A stretch of DNA of 64,000 bases from an uncultured Acetatifactor sp. (lineage in GTDB: Bacteria > Bacillota > Clostridia > Lachnospirales > Lachnospiraceae). Below the pieces are notes generated by a model. The model worked only from the letters and a program-made list of their open reading frames with translations, was not told where the DNA came from and searched no databases. Positions 48,547 through 57,919 of the stretch are shown here, piece by piece. Made by a program: the position numbers and the translations under genes. Position 1 is the stretch's first letter, and every line of letters begins with the position of its first letter. Location of the stretch: positions 217,082 to 281,081 of the forward strand of contig CAJUCE010000002.1 of the NCBI GenBank assembly GCA_910584865.1, read 5' to 3'.

Positions 48547-48706
48547 GACGTCGAAGGGCATCAGCCTGGAAATTCTAAATCTCATTCATGGGTTTGGCTT
48601 GTGCCGGCTGAGGGCGGCATGAGGGGAAAACAGAAGAAGGCGTAAGCCTTGCGGGCAGTAGATCGGAGAGGGTACATTCTGGCATATGCCGGGGAGGAGA
48701 GAAGAA

Positions 48707-50395
48707 ATGCTGCAGAGTTTACATGTGAAAAATCTGGCACTGATGGAAGAGACAGAGGTGGAATTCGGCGAGGGGCTGAATATTCTCACCGGAGAGACCG
48801 GGGCGGGTAAATCCCTGCTCATCGGAAGCGTCAGCCTGGCTCTGGGAGGGAAGTTTGACAGGGAGATGCTTAGGAAGGGAGCGCAGAGCGCGCTGGTGGA
48901 ACTGGTTTTCACAAGCGGCGACAGGCGTGTAGAGCAGAAGCTTACGCAGTTGGAACTGGAACCGGAGGAGGACGGCACCGTTATCATCAGCCGCAAGATG
49001 CAGGTGGGAAAGAGCGTCTATAAAGTGAACGGGGAGACTGTGACAGCCAGGCAGGTGAAGGAACTGGCGGAACTTCTCATCGATATCCACGGACAGCATG
49101 AACACCAGTCGCTTTTAAATAAAAAGAAGCATATGGAGATACTGGATGCTTACTGCGGAGAGGACTTCCAGGAAGCAGTCTCGAAAGTGGAGACTGCCTA
49201 TAAGGAATGCAGAGAGATTGCCAGGGCGCTGGAAGAGGAGGCCATGGATGAGGAAACCAAGGCCAGAGAACAATCATTGGCAGAGTTTGAGCTGGAGGAG
49301 ATAGAGGAGGCCTGCCTGGTTCCCGGGGAGGATGAAGAGCTGGAAAAGCAATATCACTTCATGGTGAACAGCAAAAAAATAGTCGAAAATTTGACTGAAA
49401 GCTATCAGTATACCGGAAGTGACTTTGAGAACGGCGCCGGAAATGCCCTAAGCAGAGCATTGCGGGCCCTGAGCAGCGTATCTTCTTTGGATGAAAATTT
49501 GGAGAATCTGGAGGAGCAGCTGGCCGAGATCGATAATCTGCTGGCAGACTACAACCGGGATCTGGCAGAATATATGGATGATTGTGAATTTGACAACGAG
49601 GACTTTACCGCCGTGGAAGAGAGGCTCAATCTTCTGAACCGTCTGAAAGGGAAATACGGCCAGTCTATCGAAGAAGTGATAGCTTATGGAGAGGATAGGG
49701 CTGCATTTCTGGAAAAAATCAGTGATTATGACGCCTACATGGCCCAGCTGGAAGCAAAAATGGAGAGAGCACAAGCGCGTCTGGAGGAGGCTTGTGCCGG
49801 ACTGTCCGCGCTGCGCAAAAAGAATGCGGTGGTGCTTACGAGGCAGTTAAAAAAGGCGCTGGTGCATCTGAATTTTCTCACTGTGGAATTCGAGATCGCG
49901 GTGAACCGTGCGGCCAATCCCACGGCAAAGGGCTACGATGATGTGGAATTTCTGATTTCCACAAATCCGGGAGAGGAATTGAAACCATTGAGCCAGGTGG
50001 CCAGCGGCGGAGAGTTGTCCAGGATCATGCTGGCAATCAAGACCGTGCTGGCAGGCAGGGATTCCATCGACACCTTGATTTTTGACGAGATCGATACCGG
50101 AATCAGCGGCAAGACGGCATGGCGGGTGTCGGAGCAGCTTGACACCGTGGCCCATGCCCATCAGGTACTCTGTATCACCCATCTGCCCCAGATTGCGGCC
50201 ATGGCTGACCGGCATTTTGTGATCGAGAAAAGCAGCAGCAGGGATAATACGATCACGGACATCCGTGTGCTGGAGGAAGAAGAGAGCCTGGGAGAACTGG
50301 CCAGACTGCTGGGCAGCGATGCATTGACGGAAGCGGCATTGTCCAACGCCAGAGAGATGCGCATTCAGGCGGCGGAACACAAGCAGAAGCAATAA
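48707..50395 (+). CDS. recN: DNA repair protein RecN
   Basis: 562 residues from ATG 48707 (GGGAGGAGAG before). SMC-like ATPase: Walker A TGETGAGKS (residues 28-36), long coiled-coil arms, signature VASGGELSRIMLAIK and Walker B LIFDEIDTGISG. It acts early in double-strand break repair by holding DNA ends. Intact and full length. Confidence 0.95.
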   Translation: MLQSLHVKNLALMEETEVEFGEGLNILTGETGAGKSLLIGSVSLALGGKFDREMLRKGAQSALVELVFTSGDRRVEQKLTQLELEPEEDGTVIISRKMQVGKSVYKVNGETVTARQVKELAELLIDIHGQHEHQSLLNKKKHMEILDAYCGEDFQEAVSKVETAYKECREIARALEEEAMDEETKAREQSLAEFELEEIEEACLVPGEDEELEKQYHFMVNSKKIVENLTESYQYTGSDFENGAGNALSRALRALSSVSSLDENLENLEEQLAEIDNLLADYNRDLAEYMDDCEFDNEDFTAVEERLNLLNRLKGKYGQSIEEVIAYGEDRAAFLEKISDYDAYMAQLEAKMERAQARLEEACAGLSALRKKNAVVLTRQLKKALVHLNFLTVEFEIAVNRAANPTAKGYDDVEFLISTNPGEELKPLSQVASGGELSRIMLAIKTVLAGRDSIDTLIFDEIDTGISGKTAWRVSEQLDTVAHAHQVLCITHLPQIAAMADRHFVIEKSSSRDNTITDIRVLEEEESLGELARLLGSDALTEAALSNAREMRIQAAEHKQKQ

Positions 50396-50484
50396 AAAGA
50401 AAAATCAATGCATTTTTACCGGAATGAAAAAATAAAAAATTCACATACTAGTGTGAGAGAAAGCGACACGAGGAGTATGTGGAT

Positions 50485-52011
50485 ATGGGATGGCATATAG
50501 GCGGAAAATTCGGTAAAAAGGCAGAAAACAAGCAGAACGATACTGCAGGAAATGTGCAGACCACCGGGGAATGGAACAGACGGGCGGCGGAAAGGAACCA
50601 GAAGGAGACGAATGTCCGGGAACCGGTGAATTTTGAGAATATACGGTGCAGCAGAGAAGCCGGCGGCGTTACCGGCAGGGCAGATTCGGTGAAAAAGCAG
50701 GCAGGCCAGGATATGGTCATTTTGCTGCAAAATTGGAAGAGCAGGGTAAAGCGTTACAGGATTTACCGTGCTCTTCTGGGATTGACCCTGGCGGTCAGCT
50801 GTACGGTGCTGGTGGGGATGCTTTATTATTATGTGGACAGCAGCATTCCTTCCGTTATCAATGTCCGTGCCGGAGAGGTGGAATCCTTTCATCTGGGAGT
50901 ACCGGCCACAGGGGAGATTGTCAGTGCCAGCGATCAGGGCGCCAGCAATATTCCCAAAGGCGCGGTGGACATCGATCTGAGCAAAACGGTTACACTGAAG
51001 GCAGCCATGGAATCCAGCTACCAGATGCAGGTAAAGCTGTTCGGATTCCTGACCATGAAGGACGTGGATATTCGGGTCATTCAGGATCAGGAGCTGATTC
51101 CGGTGGGGACGCCGGTGGGGATCTATGTGAAGACCGACGGCGTACTGGTAGTAGGCACGGGAGAATTTCAGGGAGAGGACGGCGTTACCTATTCTCCGGG
51201 GAAATATATATTGAAATCCGGCGACTATGTGCGCAGGGTCAACGGAATACCGGTGTCCCAGAAGGATGAATTCATCAGCCGGGTAGAGGAATGCGGCGGC
51301 GAGGAGATCAAACTGGAAGTGGAGCGGGACGGAGAGCTGATGGAGGTGGAGATCACTCCCGTGCGTAATGCCGCAGGAGACTACAAAATCGGTGTCTGGG
51401 TGAGGGACAATGCCCAGGGGGTAGGCACCATGACCTACATCGATTCTCAGGGAAATTTCGGCGCGCTGGGGCATGGCATTACGGATGTGGACACCAGTAC
51501 ACTGATGCATATGGAAGGCGGTACGCTTTATCAGACGGACATCGTGGATATCCAGAAGGGCAGCGCAGGCAATCCGGGCGAAATGACGGGGATGATCATC
51601 TATACGGACGAGCGGATTCTGGGCGATATTACGGATAACAGCATACGGGGAATTTTTGGTGTCTGCAATGACAAGGCTCTGGAACTGGGGGCGAGGGAAC
51701 CGCTTCCTATCGGGCTGAAGCAGGAGATCGAGCTGGGAGTGGCCCAGATTCTGTGTACCGTGGACGGTTATACACGGTATTATGATGTGGAGATTACGGG
51801 GATTCACTTGGACCATGACAATGTAAACCGGGGGATCGAGCTTACCGTGATCGATCCGGATCTGCTGGCGGTGACAGGGGGGATTGTCCAAGGGATGAGT
51901 GGGAGCCCGATTGTGCAGAACGGGAAGTTCATCGGAGCCGTGACCCATGTGCTGGTGCAGGATTCGCGGAAGGGGTATGGGATTTTTATTGAGAATATGT
52001 TGGAGCATTGA
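50485..52011 (+). CDS. spoIVB: SpoIVB peptidase (S55), sigma-K checkpoint protease
   Basis: 508 residues; ATG 50485 is 9 bp after GAGGAG, whereas GTG 50479 is too close. A polar N-terminus of about 85 residues precedes one membrane helix (IYRALLGLTLAVSCTVLVGM), a PDZ domain (about 235-300: YILKSGDYVRRVNGIPVSQK) and the S55 peptidase with GALGHGITDVDT (His) and GIVQGMSGSPIVQ (Ser). It is made in the forespore and triggers pro-sigma-K processing. The cytoplasmic N-terminal part is longer than in Bacillus. It follows recN as in other Firmicutes. Confidence 0.94.
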   Translation: MGWHIGGKFGKKAENKQNDTAGNVQTTGEWNRRAAERNQKETNVREPVNFENIRCSREAGGVTGRADSVKKQAGQDMVILLQNWKSRVKRYRIYRALLGLTLAVSCTVLVGMLYYYVDSSIPSVINVRAGEVESFHLGVPATGEIVSASDQGASNIPKGAVDIDLSKTVTLKAAMESSYQMQVKLFGFLTMKDVDIRVIQDQELIPVGTPVGIYVKTDGVLVVGTGEFQGEDGVTYSPGKYILKSGDYVRRVNGIPVSQKDEFISRVEECGGEEIKLEVERDGELMEVEITPVRNAAGDYKIGVWVRDNAQGVGTMTYIDSQGNFGALGHGITDVDTSTLMHMEGGTLYQTDIVDIQKGSAGNPGEMTGMIIYTDERILGDITDNSIRGIFGVCNDKALELGAREPLPIGLKQEIELGVAQILCTVDGYTRYYDVEITGIHLDHDNVNRGIELTVIDPDLLAVTGGIVQGMSGSPIVQNGKFIGAVTHVLVQDSRKGYGIFIENMLEH

Positions 52012-52027
52012 GGGAGTTGATAAAAAA

Positions 52028-52075
52028 GGAGAGCGAAGCTTTGGCGGGTTTGCCTGCCGGAGATTCGCTCTTTTC
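52028..52075 (+). terminator. Rho-independent terminator after spoIVB
   Basis: GAGCGAA (52031-52037) pairs with TTCGCTC (52064-52070), with an inner GGCGGG/CCTGCC stem, and TTTTCTTT follows. It ends the long housekeeping run. Confidence 0.8.
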
Positions 52076-52368
52076 TTTATATGATGTCAGTATGGGCAGA
52101 TGCCTTACAGTTGTACCTGTTCTTTTTTTGCATCCTGGAAAAGTTGGGATAGCAGGTTTTAAAAATTTCTTATCCTGCTATGAGAAGCGGTTTTCAAAGG
52201 ATTTTAGAGGGTGACATTTTGAAGAGGAATTCTTAGTTGTGCAGACATGGACGATATGGTATCATTGTTTACAATAGCAGAATCCGTTCTGTGTGAGGAA
52301 ATTATGTGAATATTCTTCTGACATTGCTCAATGATACTCAATATAGAGAAAGGAAAAGATGATACTTT
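52076..52368. other. Intergenic stretch after spoIVB
   Basis: About 290 bp with no gene that I trust. A 68-codon frame from 52008 runs through the terminator and has no recognisable domain. The stretch is richer in A and T than the housekeeping genes and leads into accessory genes. Confidence 0.5.
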
Positions 52369-52867
52369 ATGACAATAGAAGAAATCATGTCCGGCGAGTC
52401 AGAATATCTCGAATTAAAGCAGATGGTGGCGGAAAAAAGCGAAACTTACATGAAGACAGTAGTCGCGTTTGCAAACGGCAGCGGAGGCAGGATTGTATTT
52501 GGCGTGGAAAATGGGACACGGAAAGTAGTCGGAGTCAATCAGGAAAATGCTTTTACCCTTATGGACGGGATTATTTCGGCGATTTGCGACAGTTGTACAC
52601 CGATGATTACTCCCATTGTGACCTTGGCTTCCGTTGAGGAAAAAGTGGTGATTGTGGTGAATATAATGCCGGGAGGCCAGCGCCCGTATTATCTTACTTC
52701 AAATAGAGGAAAAGGGATCAATAACAGATAGTGAAGTCCAGAATCTGCTGAATGTGAAGGACTTACGTGCCCTGAAGATTCTGAAGGAAATGATCGAGGC
52801 AGGAATCCTGACAAAAGAAGGAAAATCGAGAGGAAGCCATTACAAATTAAGGGAGGACAAATCGTGA
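52369..52867 (+). pseudogene. AlbA_2 (Schlafen-type) DNA-binding protein gene, internally deleted
   Basis: From ATG 52369 about 113 codons read an AlbA_2 domain (SEYLELKQMVAEKSETYMKT, VAFANGSGGRIVFGVENGTR, GGQRPYYL). The frame then stops at 52731. In another frame directly after, ITDSEVQNLLNVKDLRALKI to SRGSHYKLREDKS reads as the C-terminal winged helix of the same family. The middle (an HATPase_c_4-like part of about 250 residues) is missing, so an internal deletion joined the two ends out of frame. A further 28-codon frame (52864-52950) lies before the HipA gene and is not recognised. Confidence 0.7.
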
Positions 52868-52969
52868 AAGTTGGTATTGTATGTTGCCCTGCTAACGGAA
52901 ATCGGGGAGGCGCGGGAAGAGTAACTTATTTCAAGAAAGAGGAGGCCTAAAAAGGGCGGAGATTATTCA

Positions 52970-54229
52970 ATGAAGGAAAGAACGATTTATGTCTATGAAA
53001 ACTGGAGCGGGGAAAATCCTGTTCTGATTGGAAGACTATATATTGCTTTTGTCAGAGGCAAAGAGCAGTTTTCTTTTGAATACGATACAAAATGGCTTGG
53101 GTTTGAATCGGCAGGTTATTTCCTGGATCCTGATTTAGCCCTGTATGGGGGAAGACAGTATGTGCCGATGGATAAAGCCTTATTCGGCCTGTTTGCGGAT
53201 TCCACGCCGGATCGATGGGGGCGGGGCCTGATGAAACGCAGAGAAGCCGTACAGGCAAAAAAGGAAAACAGAAAGCCGAAAACATTAGGGGAGAGCGACT
53301 TTTTGTTAGACGTATACGACAGGACGAGAATGGGGGCTCTGCGTTTTAAAGTGAGAGAAGACGAGCCGTTCTTGTCGGATGACGGCGGCATTGCAGTTCC
53401 GCCGTGGAAAGCGCTCCGTACATTGGAGGCCGCCAGTCTTGGATATGAAAATGACGGGAACGGATCGGGAGAAAAATGGCTGAAGCAATTGCTGGCGCCG
53501 GGATCCTCCTTAGGCGGCGCCAGGCCGAAAGCAACCGTGCAGGATGAAAAGGGAAGTCTATGGATTGCAAAATTCCCGTCGAAGCATGATGAAGTAAATA
53601 TCGGAGCATGGGAAAAGGCAGTACATGATCTGGCAGAGCTGTGCGGGCTGAACGTACCTGAAGCAAGGATGGAGACTTACTCAAAAGCAGGCTCTACATT
53701 CCTTGTAAAAAGATTTGACAGAGACGGCGATAGAAGAATCCATTTCGCGTCAGCGATGACTTTGCTTGGAAAAACGGACGGAGCTTCCGGTCAGGACGGC
53801 AGTGGCTATTTAGATATTGCTTCTTTTATCGGACAGTGGAGTGCGGATCCCGAACAGGATTTAAAGGAACTCTGGAGACGGATTGTTTTTAATATGGCGG
53901 TATCAAATACGGATGATCATTTGAGGAATCATGGTTTTATTTGGACAAAAACCGGGTGGAGGCTGTCCCCGCTTTATGATGTAAATCCGGTTCCTTACAG
54001 GGATGCTCTGGCTTTGAATGTAAGTGCGGATAATAGTTCCATTTCCATGGAGCTTGCGGTCAGCGTTGCAAAGTATTTTCATATACATAAAGAGGAAGCT
54101 GATAAAACCGTAAGTGAAATCAGGGCGATTGTGAGGGATAACTGGGTAAGGATTGCGGATAAATGCGGATTATCAAGAAGGGATTGCGAGTATATGAGAC
54201 CGGCATTTGAAATGTGCTGTTTGGATTGA
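52970..54229 (+). CDS. HipA-like Ser/Thr kinase toxin, no HipB seen
   Basis: 419 residues. The N-terminal HipA domain (about 1-120: GRLYIAFVRGKEQFSFEYD, ALFGLFADSTPDRWGRGLM) and the kinase part are complete: phosphate-binding GSSLGGARPKATV, catalytic NMAVSNTDDHLRNHGF and metal-binding LSPLYDVNPVP. HipA kinases phosphorylate tRNA synthetases or related targets and are held by the HTH protein HipB. No HTH gene of that type lies directly before or after. The weak GAGG is at 52940. The gene could be regulated by an unlinked antitoxin or use a built-in control. Confidence 0.88.
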   Translation: MKERTIYVYENWSGENPVLIGRLYIAFVRGKEQFSFEYDTKWLGFESAGYFLDPDLALYGGRQYVPMDKALFGLFADSTPDRWGRGLMKRREAVQAKKENRKPKTLGESDFLLDVYDRTRMGALRFKVREDEPFLSDDGGIAVPPWKALRTLEAASLGYENDGNGSGEKWLKQLLAPGSSLGGARPKATVQDEKGSLWIAKFPSKHDEVNIGAWEKAVHDLAELCGLNVPEARMETYSKAGSTFLVKRFDRDGDRRIHFASAMTLLGKTDGASGQDGSGYLDIASFIGQWSADPEQDLKELWRRIVFNMAVSNTDDHLRNHGFIWTKTGWRLSPLYDVNPVPYRDALALNVSADNSSISMELAVSVAKYFHIHKEEADKTVSEIRAIVRDNWVRIADKCGLSRRDCEYMRPAFEMCCLD

Positions 54230-54322
54230 AAAGAAGTAGATTTGGGGATTATTATTTTCCATGAGGAATTCGTCAGTCAAGTTTACATAGAATCGACAAG
54301 ACGACCATAACGAATAATATCA

Positions 54323-54360
54323 AACCGCGGAAAAAAGTATACATTTTTCCGCGGTTCTTT
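54323..54360. terminator. Strong terminator after the HipA gene
   Basis: AACCGCGGAAAAA (54323-54335) and TTTTTCCGCGGTT (54344-54356) pair perfectly, then CTTTTT. A degenerate copy of the same hairpin (CCGCGGAAAAAG to TTTATCCGC) lies at about 54493-54520. Confidence 0.88.
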
Positions 54361-54636
54361 TTAACGTGGATTAAAAGAAAAAAAGTAAAATAATCTTTTG
54401 TTTCTCGGTAATTTCCCGGCAATTTATACAAAAAATACCCTCAAAAAGGCTAGTCCCTATTGTATCATACTTAGATTTCTTTTGCAAGATAAACCGCGGA
54501 AAAAGTTATACGTTTATCCGCATAATTTTCCAAAAAACAGGGATTTCCTGGCTTGAGAAGAAGAGAAAATCACAGGTTTGCGCGGCAATGAAAGATGAAA
54601 AGGCCGTATTTGCACCGAAAGGAAGGTGACTCGGAA
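54361..54636 (+). promoter_or_regulatory. A/T-rich leader of the antiterminator genes
   Basis: No gene seen. TTGCAA (54482-54487) and TTATAC (54506-54511), spacing 18, is a possible weak promoter. The second, imperfect copy of the upstream terminator hairpin overlaps it. The stretch marks the border between accessory genes and the polysaccharide locus. Confidence 0.35.
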
Positions 54637-55149
54637 ATGCATTTTATGTGGTGCGCAGTGCATGTGGGAGACGGATATGAGGCAAAAACGGAATCATTCG
54701 TGTCCGGGTTGCTGCCCGCAAGCCTCAATGCCCATTGTTTCCATCTGACCAGAAGCAGAAGAAAAAAGTATGGCGGACAATGGCAGACCATACGCGAGAA
54801 GCTTCTGCCGGGTTATATTTTCATCACTACGGACAGGCCGGAGGCGGTGTACAGAGAGTTGAAGAAGGTTCCGGAGCCCAAATTGCTGTTCAGCAGAGAA
54901 GACAGCGTGTCTGTCCTGGAGGAACAGGAATCGGACTTTATGGGGAAGATTGCGGACGAGAGCGGCGAGATTGGGATCTCCAGAGTGAAAGTCAGCGATG
55001 AGGGTGACATTGTTTTCCTGTCCGGCCCGCTTTTACAGGTAGGGGAGCTGGTGAGAAAAGTGGATCTCCATAAGCGGATTGCAAAAGTAGAAACGGATTT
55101 TATGGGAAAACGGCAGACATTGTATTTAGGGATTGAGATTGAGCAGTGA
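54637..55149 (+). CDS. NusG-family antiterminator (LoaP-like), first copy
   Basis: 170 residues from ATG 54637, with AGGAAGGTGA 7-10 bp before; ATG 54595 would add 14 basic residues. The NGN domain starts MWCAVHVGDGYEAKTESFV and includes LLPGYIFITTDRPEAVYREL. The KOW part reads LSGPLLQVGELVRKVDLHKR. It is a specialised NusG paralogue, not the housekeeping NusG (no secE or rplK nearby). LoaP-type proteins bind RNA polymerase and carry it past terminators in long polysaccharide operons. Position just before such an operon fits. Confidence 0.85.
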   Translation: MHFMWCAVHVGDGYEAKTESFVSGLLPASLNAHCFHLTRSRRKKYGGQWQTIREKLLPGYIFITTDRPEAVYRELKKVPEPKLLFSREDSVSVLEEQESDFMGKIADESGEIGISRVKVSDEGDIVFLSGPLLQVGELVRKVDLHKRIAKVETDFMGKRQTLYLGIEIEQ

Positions 55150-55207
55150 AAGGAAGAGCGGGAAGAACATCGGAAGAAAGTAATAACCGGAACGGGAGCT
55201 GGAGGGA

Positions 55208-55711
55208 ATGTGGTATGTGATACAGGTATTCACTGGCCGTGAGATGGAAATCGCAAAACAGTGCCGGGAGCGGGTGGCAGCGGAATACGAGAATGTGTTT
55301 GTCCTGCTGGCAGAGCGGCAGACGAAGATCCGCGGACAGCGAAAACTGATCAGGACCAGGCTGTTTCCCGGATATGTGTTTATAGAGACAGAAGCAATTG
55401 AGGATTTCTATAAGCGTTTGAAACGAATTCCGGCCATGACAAAGATTTTGAAGACAGGAGAATACATGACGCCGCTTCACAGAGACGAGGAAGCGTATTT
55501 GCGACAGCTCGGGGGAGAGGAGCATATTGTCAGGTATTCAGAAGGGTACCTGGAAGGGGAGAACCTGATCGTGACAAGGGGGGCTCTGGCCGGTTATGAA
55601 GGAAGGATAAAGAAGATTCTCCGCCATAAGAGGTTAGTGGTACTGGAGGTGCCGCTGCTTGGCAGGATGGTGGAAGTGACACTGGGGCTTGGGGTGGTGG
55701 AGAAGCGATGA
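55208..55711 (+). CDS. NusG-family antiterminator (LoaP-like), second copy
   Basis: 167 residues. NGN domain: MWYVIQVFTGREMEIAKQCR, LFPGYVFIETEAIEDFYKRL; KOW: TRGALAGYEGRIKKILRHKR. It is 58 bp after the first copy and clearly different in sequence, so the pair is not a recent duplication. The two may act in turn, or one may counter the other. The next feature is a hairpin and a strong terminator, which such a protein would overcome. Confidence 0.87.
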   Translation: MWYVIQVFTGREMEIAKQCRERVAAEYENVFVLLAERQTKIRGQRKLIRTRLFPGYVFIETEAIEDFYKRLKRIPAMTKILKTGEYMTPLHRDEEAYLRQLGGEEHIVRYSEGYLEGENLIVTRGALAGYEGRIKKILRHKRLVVLEVPLLGRMVEVTLGLGVVEKR

Positions 55712-55725
55712 CAGGAAGTCACAGA

Positions 55726-55754
55726 CTGCAGTTGACGCTGCGCGCGCAGTGCAG
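55726..55754 (+). promoter_or_regulatory. G/C-rich dyad before the polysaccharide operon
   Basis: CTGCA (55726-55730) and TGCAG (55750-55754) flank the perfect palindrome CTGCGCGCGCAG (55738-55749). LoaP is reported to need an RNA hairpin in the leader of its target operon; this dyad, just before a terminator, is a candidate. Confidence 0.4.
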
Positions 55755-55768
55755 AGAGTGACGGACAG

Positions 55769-55832
55769 AAAGGACATAGGGAGCGCCCCGGGATGCGTTT
55801 GCATGTCGGGAGGGCGAAGCTATGTCCTTTTT
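55769..55832 (+). terminator. Long-stem terminator between antiterminators and the polysaccharide operon
   Basis: AAAGGACATAG (55769-55779) pairs with CTATGTCCTTT (55820-55830), with CGCCC/GGGCG inside, and a run of T at 55828-55832. It would stop most transcripts unless antitermination occurs. Confidence 0.85.
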
Positions 55833-55940
55833 GCCATGTAATAGAGTGTATTCATTTTAGACAATGGAAGTGCCGTAATTGGTAAATGTTTTAGGGCGTG
55901 TTCGTAAATTAGCAGAAAGTAACAGGAGAATAAACAGAAG

Positions 55941-57203
55941 ATGGCAGGAGAAAACGAAACCGGGACAGGGCGTCATATTGACTTCAGTCCGCCGGATATA
56001 AGTGAGCTGGAAATAAAGGAAGTGGCAAAAGTACTCCGTTCCGGATGGATCACGACAGGTCCCAGGACAAAGATGCTGGAACAAAATCTAGCCGGGTATA
56101 TAGGAACGGGAAAGGCTGTCTGCCTGAATTCTGCCACGGCAGCGGAAGAACTGAATCTTCGGATTGCCGGAATCGGAGAGGGTGATGAGGTCATTGTACC
56201 GGCGTACACATATACTGCAACGGCCGCCGCCGCGATTCATGTGGGCGCCAAAGTGGTGTTTGTGGATAGCCAGCCGGACTCTCCGCAGATGGACTATGAT
56301 GCCATGGAGAGGGCCATAACATCGAAAACAAAAGCAGTGATTCCGGTTGACTTAGGCGGTGTTATTTGTGATTATACCAGAATATTTCAGGCAGCGGAGC
56401 GTCAAAGGGACAAATTTTCCGTGAGTGCTTCCACCGAATTGGGAGAGAGAATACAGAATGGCATTGGGCGGGTAATGGTAATTGCAGATTGTGCTCATGC
56501 CATGGGCGCGAAGAAAAAGATGGAAGGAAGCTGGAAAATGGCAGGCAATATTGCGGATTTTTCTTCCTTTAGTTTCCATGCGGTGAAAAATCTTACGACA
56601 GCAGAGGGCGGGGCTTCCGCCTGGAAACCGGTACCAGGTGTGGATGATGAGGAGATCTATAAATGGTTCCAGCTTTATAGTCTGCACGGGCAGAGTAAGG
56701 ATGCTTTTTCTAAAATGCAGTTGGGCGCATGGGAATATGATATTGTGGCTCCTTTCTATAAATGCAACATGGCGGATATTATGGCTGCAATCGGATTAAT
56801 ACAGTTGAAAAGGTACGGACAATTGCTGGAACGCCGCAGGGAGGTGATAGAAAAGTATGACGAGGAGTGCGATAAATTGGGAATAAGCCATTTGGCGCAC
56901 TATTCAGATGAAATGATATCTTCCGGCCATTTGTATATTACAAGAATACCGGGGATAAAGGATGCACAGAGGAGGGAAATCATCTTAGCCATGGCTGGGA
57001 AGGGGATTGCGTGCAATGTGCATTATAAACCGCTTCCTCTGATGAGCGGATATAAAGCGCTGGGATATCATCCGGAAGCATATCCAAATGCGTTTAAATA
57101 TTATGAAAATGAAATAACGCTTCCGCTGCATACATTGCTTACGGACGAAGATGCGGAATATGTGATACAGCAATATATAAATATAGTCAAAGGATATTTG
57201 TAA
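55941..57203 (+). CDS. DegT/DnrJ/EryC1-family PLP sugar aminotransferase
   Basis: 420 residues. Family features are SGWITTGPRTKMLEQNLAGY, CLNSATAAEELNL, VIVPAYTYTATAAAAI, the aspartate in VIADCAHAMGA and the PLP lysine in FSFHAVKNLTTAEGG. It transfers an amino group to a keto-sugar nucleotide. An insert of about 30 residues (FQAAERQRDKFSVSASTELG) is present between the strands. With the oxidoreductase at 61616 it could give a 3-amino uronic acid (WbpB/WbpE pair); a 4-amino sugar of the bacillosamine type is also possible. Confidence 0.88.
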   Translation: MAGENETGTGRHIDFSPPDISELEIKEVAKVLRSGWITTGPRTKMLEQNLAGYIGTGKAVCLNSATAAEELNLRIAGIGEGDEVIVPAYTYTATAAAAIHVGAKVVFVDSQPDSPQMDYDAMERAITSKTKAVIPVDLGGVICDYTRIFQAAERQRDKFSVSASTELGERIQNGIGRVMVIADCAHAMGAKKKMEGSWKMAGNIADFSSFSFHAVKNLTTAEGGASAWKPVPGVDDEEIYKWFQLYSLHGQSKDAFSKMQLGAWEYDIVAPFYKCNMADIMAAIGLIQLKRYGQLLERRREVIEKYDEECDKLGISHLAHYSDEMISSGHLYITRIPGIKDAQRREIILAMAGKGIACNVHYKPLPLMSGYKALGYHPEAYPNAFKYYENEITLPLHTLLTDEDAEYVIQQYINIVKGYL

Positions 57204-57211
57204 GAGAGTAG

Positions 57212-57919
57212 ATGAACAGGAGAGAGGTTCTTAGAGAGTGGGACAGGCTTCCGAAATTTATGAGGATTCCGGAGGTACGCCCCTATTATGAAATATTGGA
57301 TAAACATAGGACAAGCCTTGTTCTGAAGCGGAGCTTTGATTTTTTCATGGCGGTTTTTCTATTGGCAGTACTGGCGGTTCCCATGGCTTTCATGGCCTTG
57401 GCGGTCAGATTTGATTCTCCGGGACCGGCAATGTACAGGCAGGAGAGGGTAACGGCTTACGGAAGGAAGTTCAGAATCCATAAGTTCAGGACAATGACAG
57501 TGGAAGCGGAATCGTCCGGGACGCAGGTAACCGTAAAGGGGGATTCCCGGATTACAAGAGTGGGAAAGTACCTGAGAAAGTACCGGCTGGATGAGATACC
57601 TCAGTTGATTGACATATTGGAAGGTTCCATGTCCTTCGTCGGGACAAGACCGGAAGTTCCGCGATATGTGAGACAGTATACCGGGGAAATGAGGGCTACC
57701 CTGCTTTTGCCGGCGGGGATAACTTCCCAGGCCAGCATCCGATACAGGGACGAGGCGGAGCTGCTGGATGGGGCGGAGGATGCGGACAGGGTTTATGTGG
57801 AAGAGATATTGCCGCAGAAGATGCGATGGAATCTACATTCCCTGAAACGGTTCAGTCTCTGGAATGAAATCATAGTAATGGGGCAGACGATAATGGCAGT
57901 CCTGAAAGGAAATGGATAA
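57212..57919 (+). CDS. Sugar phosphotransferase (initiating transferase, PglC/WcaJ type)
   Basis: 235 residues. One hydrophobic hairpin helix (DFFMAVFLLAVLAVPMAFM) is followed by the catalytic domain: PAMYRQERVTAYGRKFRIHK, KFRTMTVEAE, YRLDEIPQLIDIL and GTRPEVPRYV. It transfers a sugar phosphate from its UDP form to undecaprenyl phosphate, starting a repeat unit. About 40 residues precede the helix. It overlaps the next gene by 8 bp. Confidence 0.92.
   Translation: MNRREVLREWDRLPKFMRIPEVRPYYEILDKHRTSLVLKRSFDFFMAVFLLAVLAVPMAFMALAVRFDSPGPAMYRQERVTAYGRKFRIHKFRTMTVEAESSGTQVTVKGDSRITRVGKYLRKYRLDEIPQLIDILEGSMSFVGTRPEVPRYVRQYTGEMRATLLLPAGITSQASIRYRDEAELLDGAEDADRVYVEEILPQKMRWNLHSLKRFSLWNEIIVMGQTIMAVLKGNG

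Noticed and set aside
52008..52214. 68-codon frame after spoIVB
   Set aside because: It runs through a clear terminator hairpin and shows no domain.
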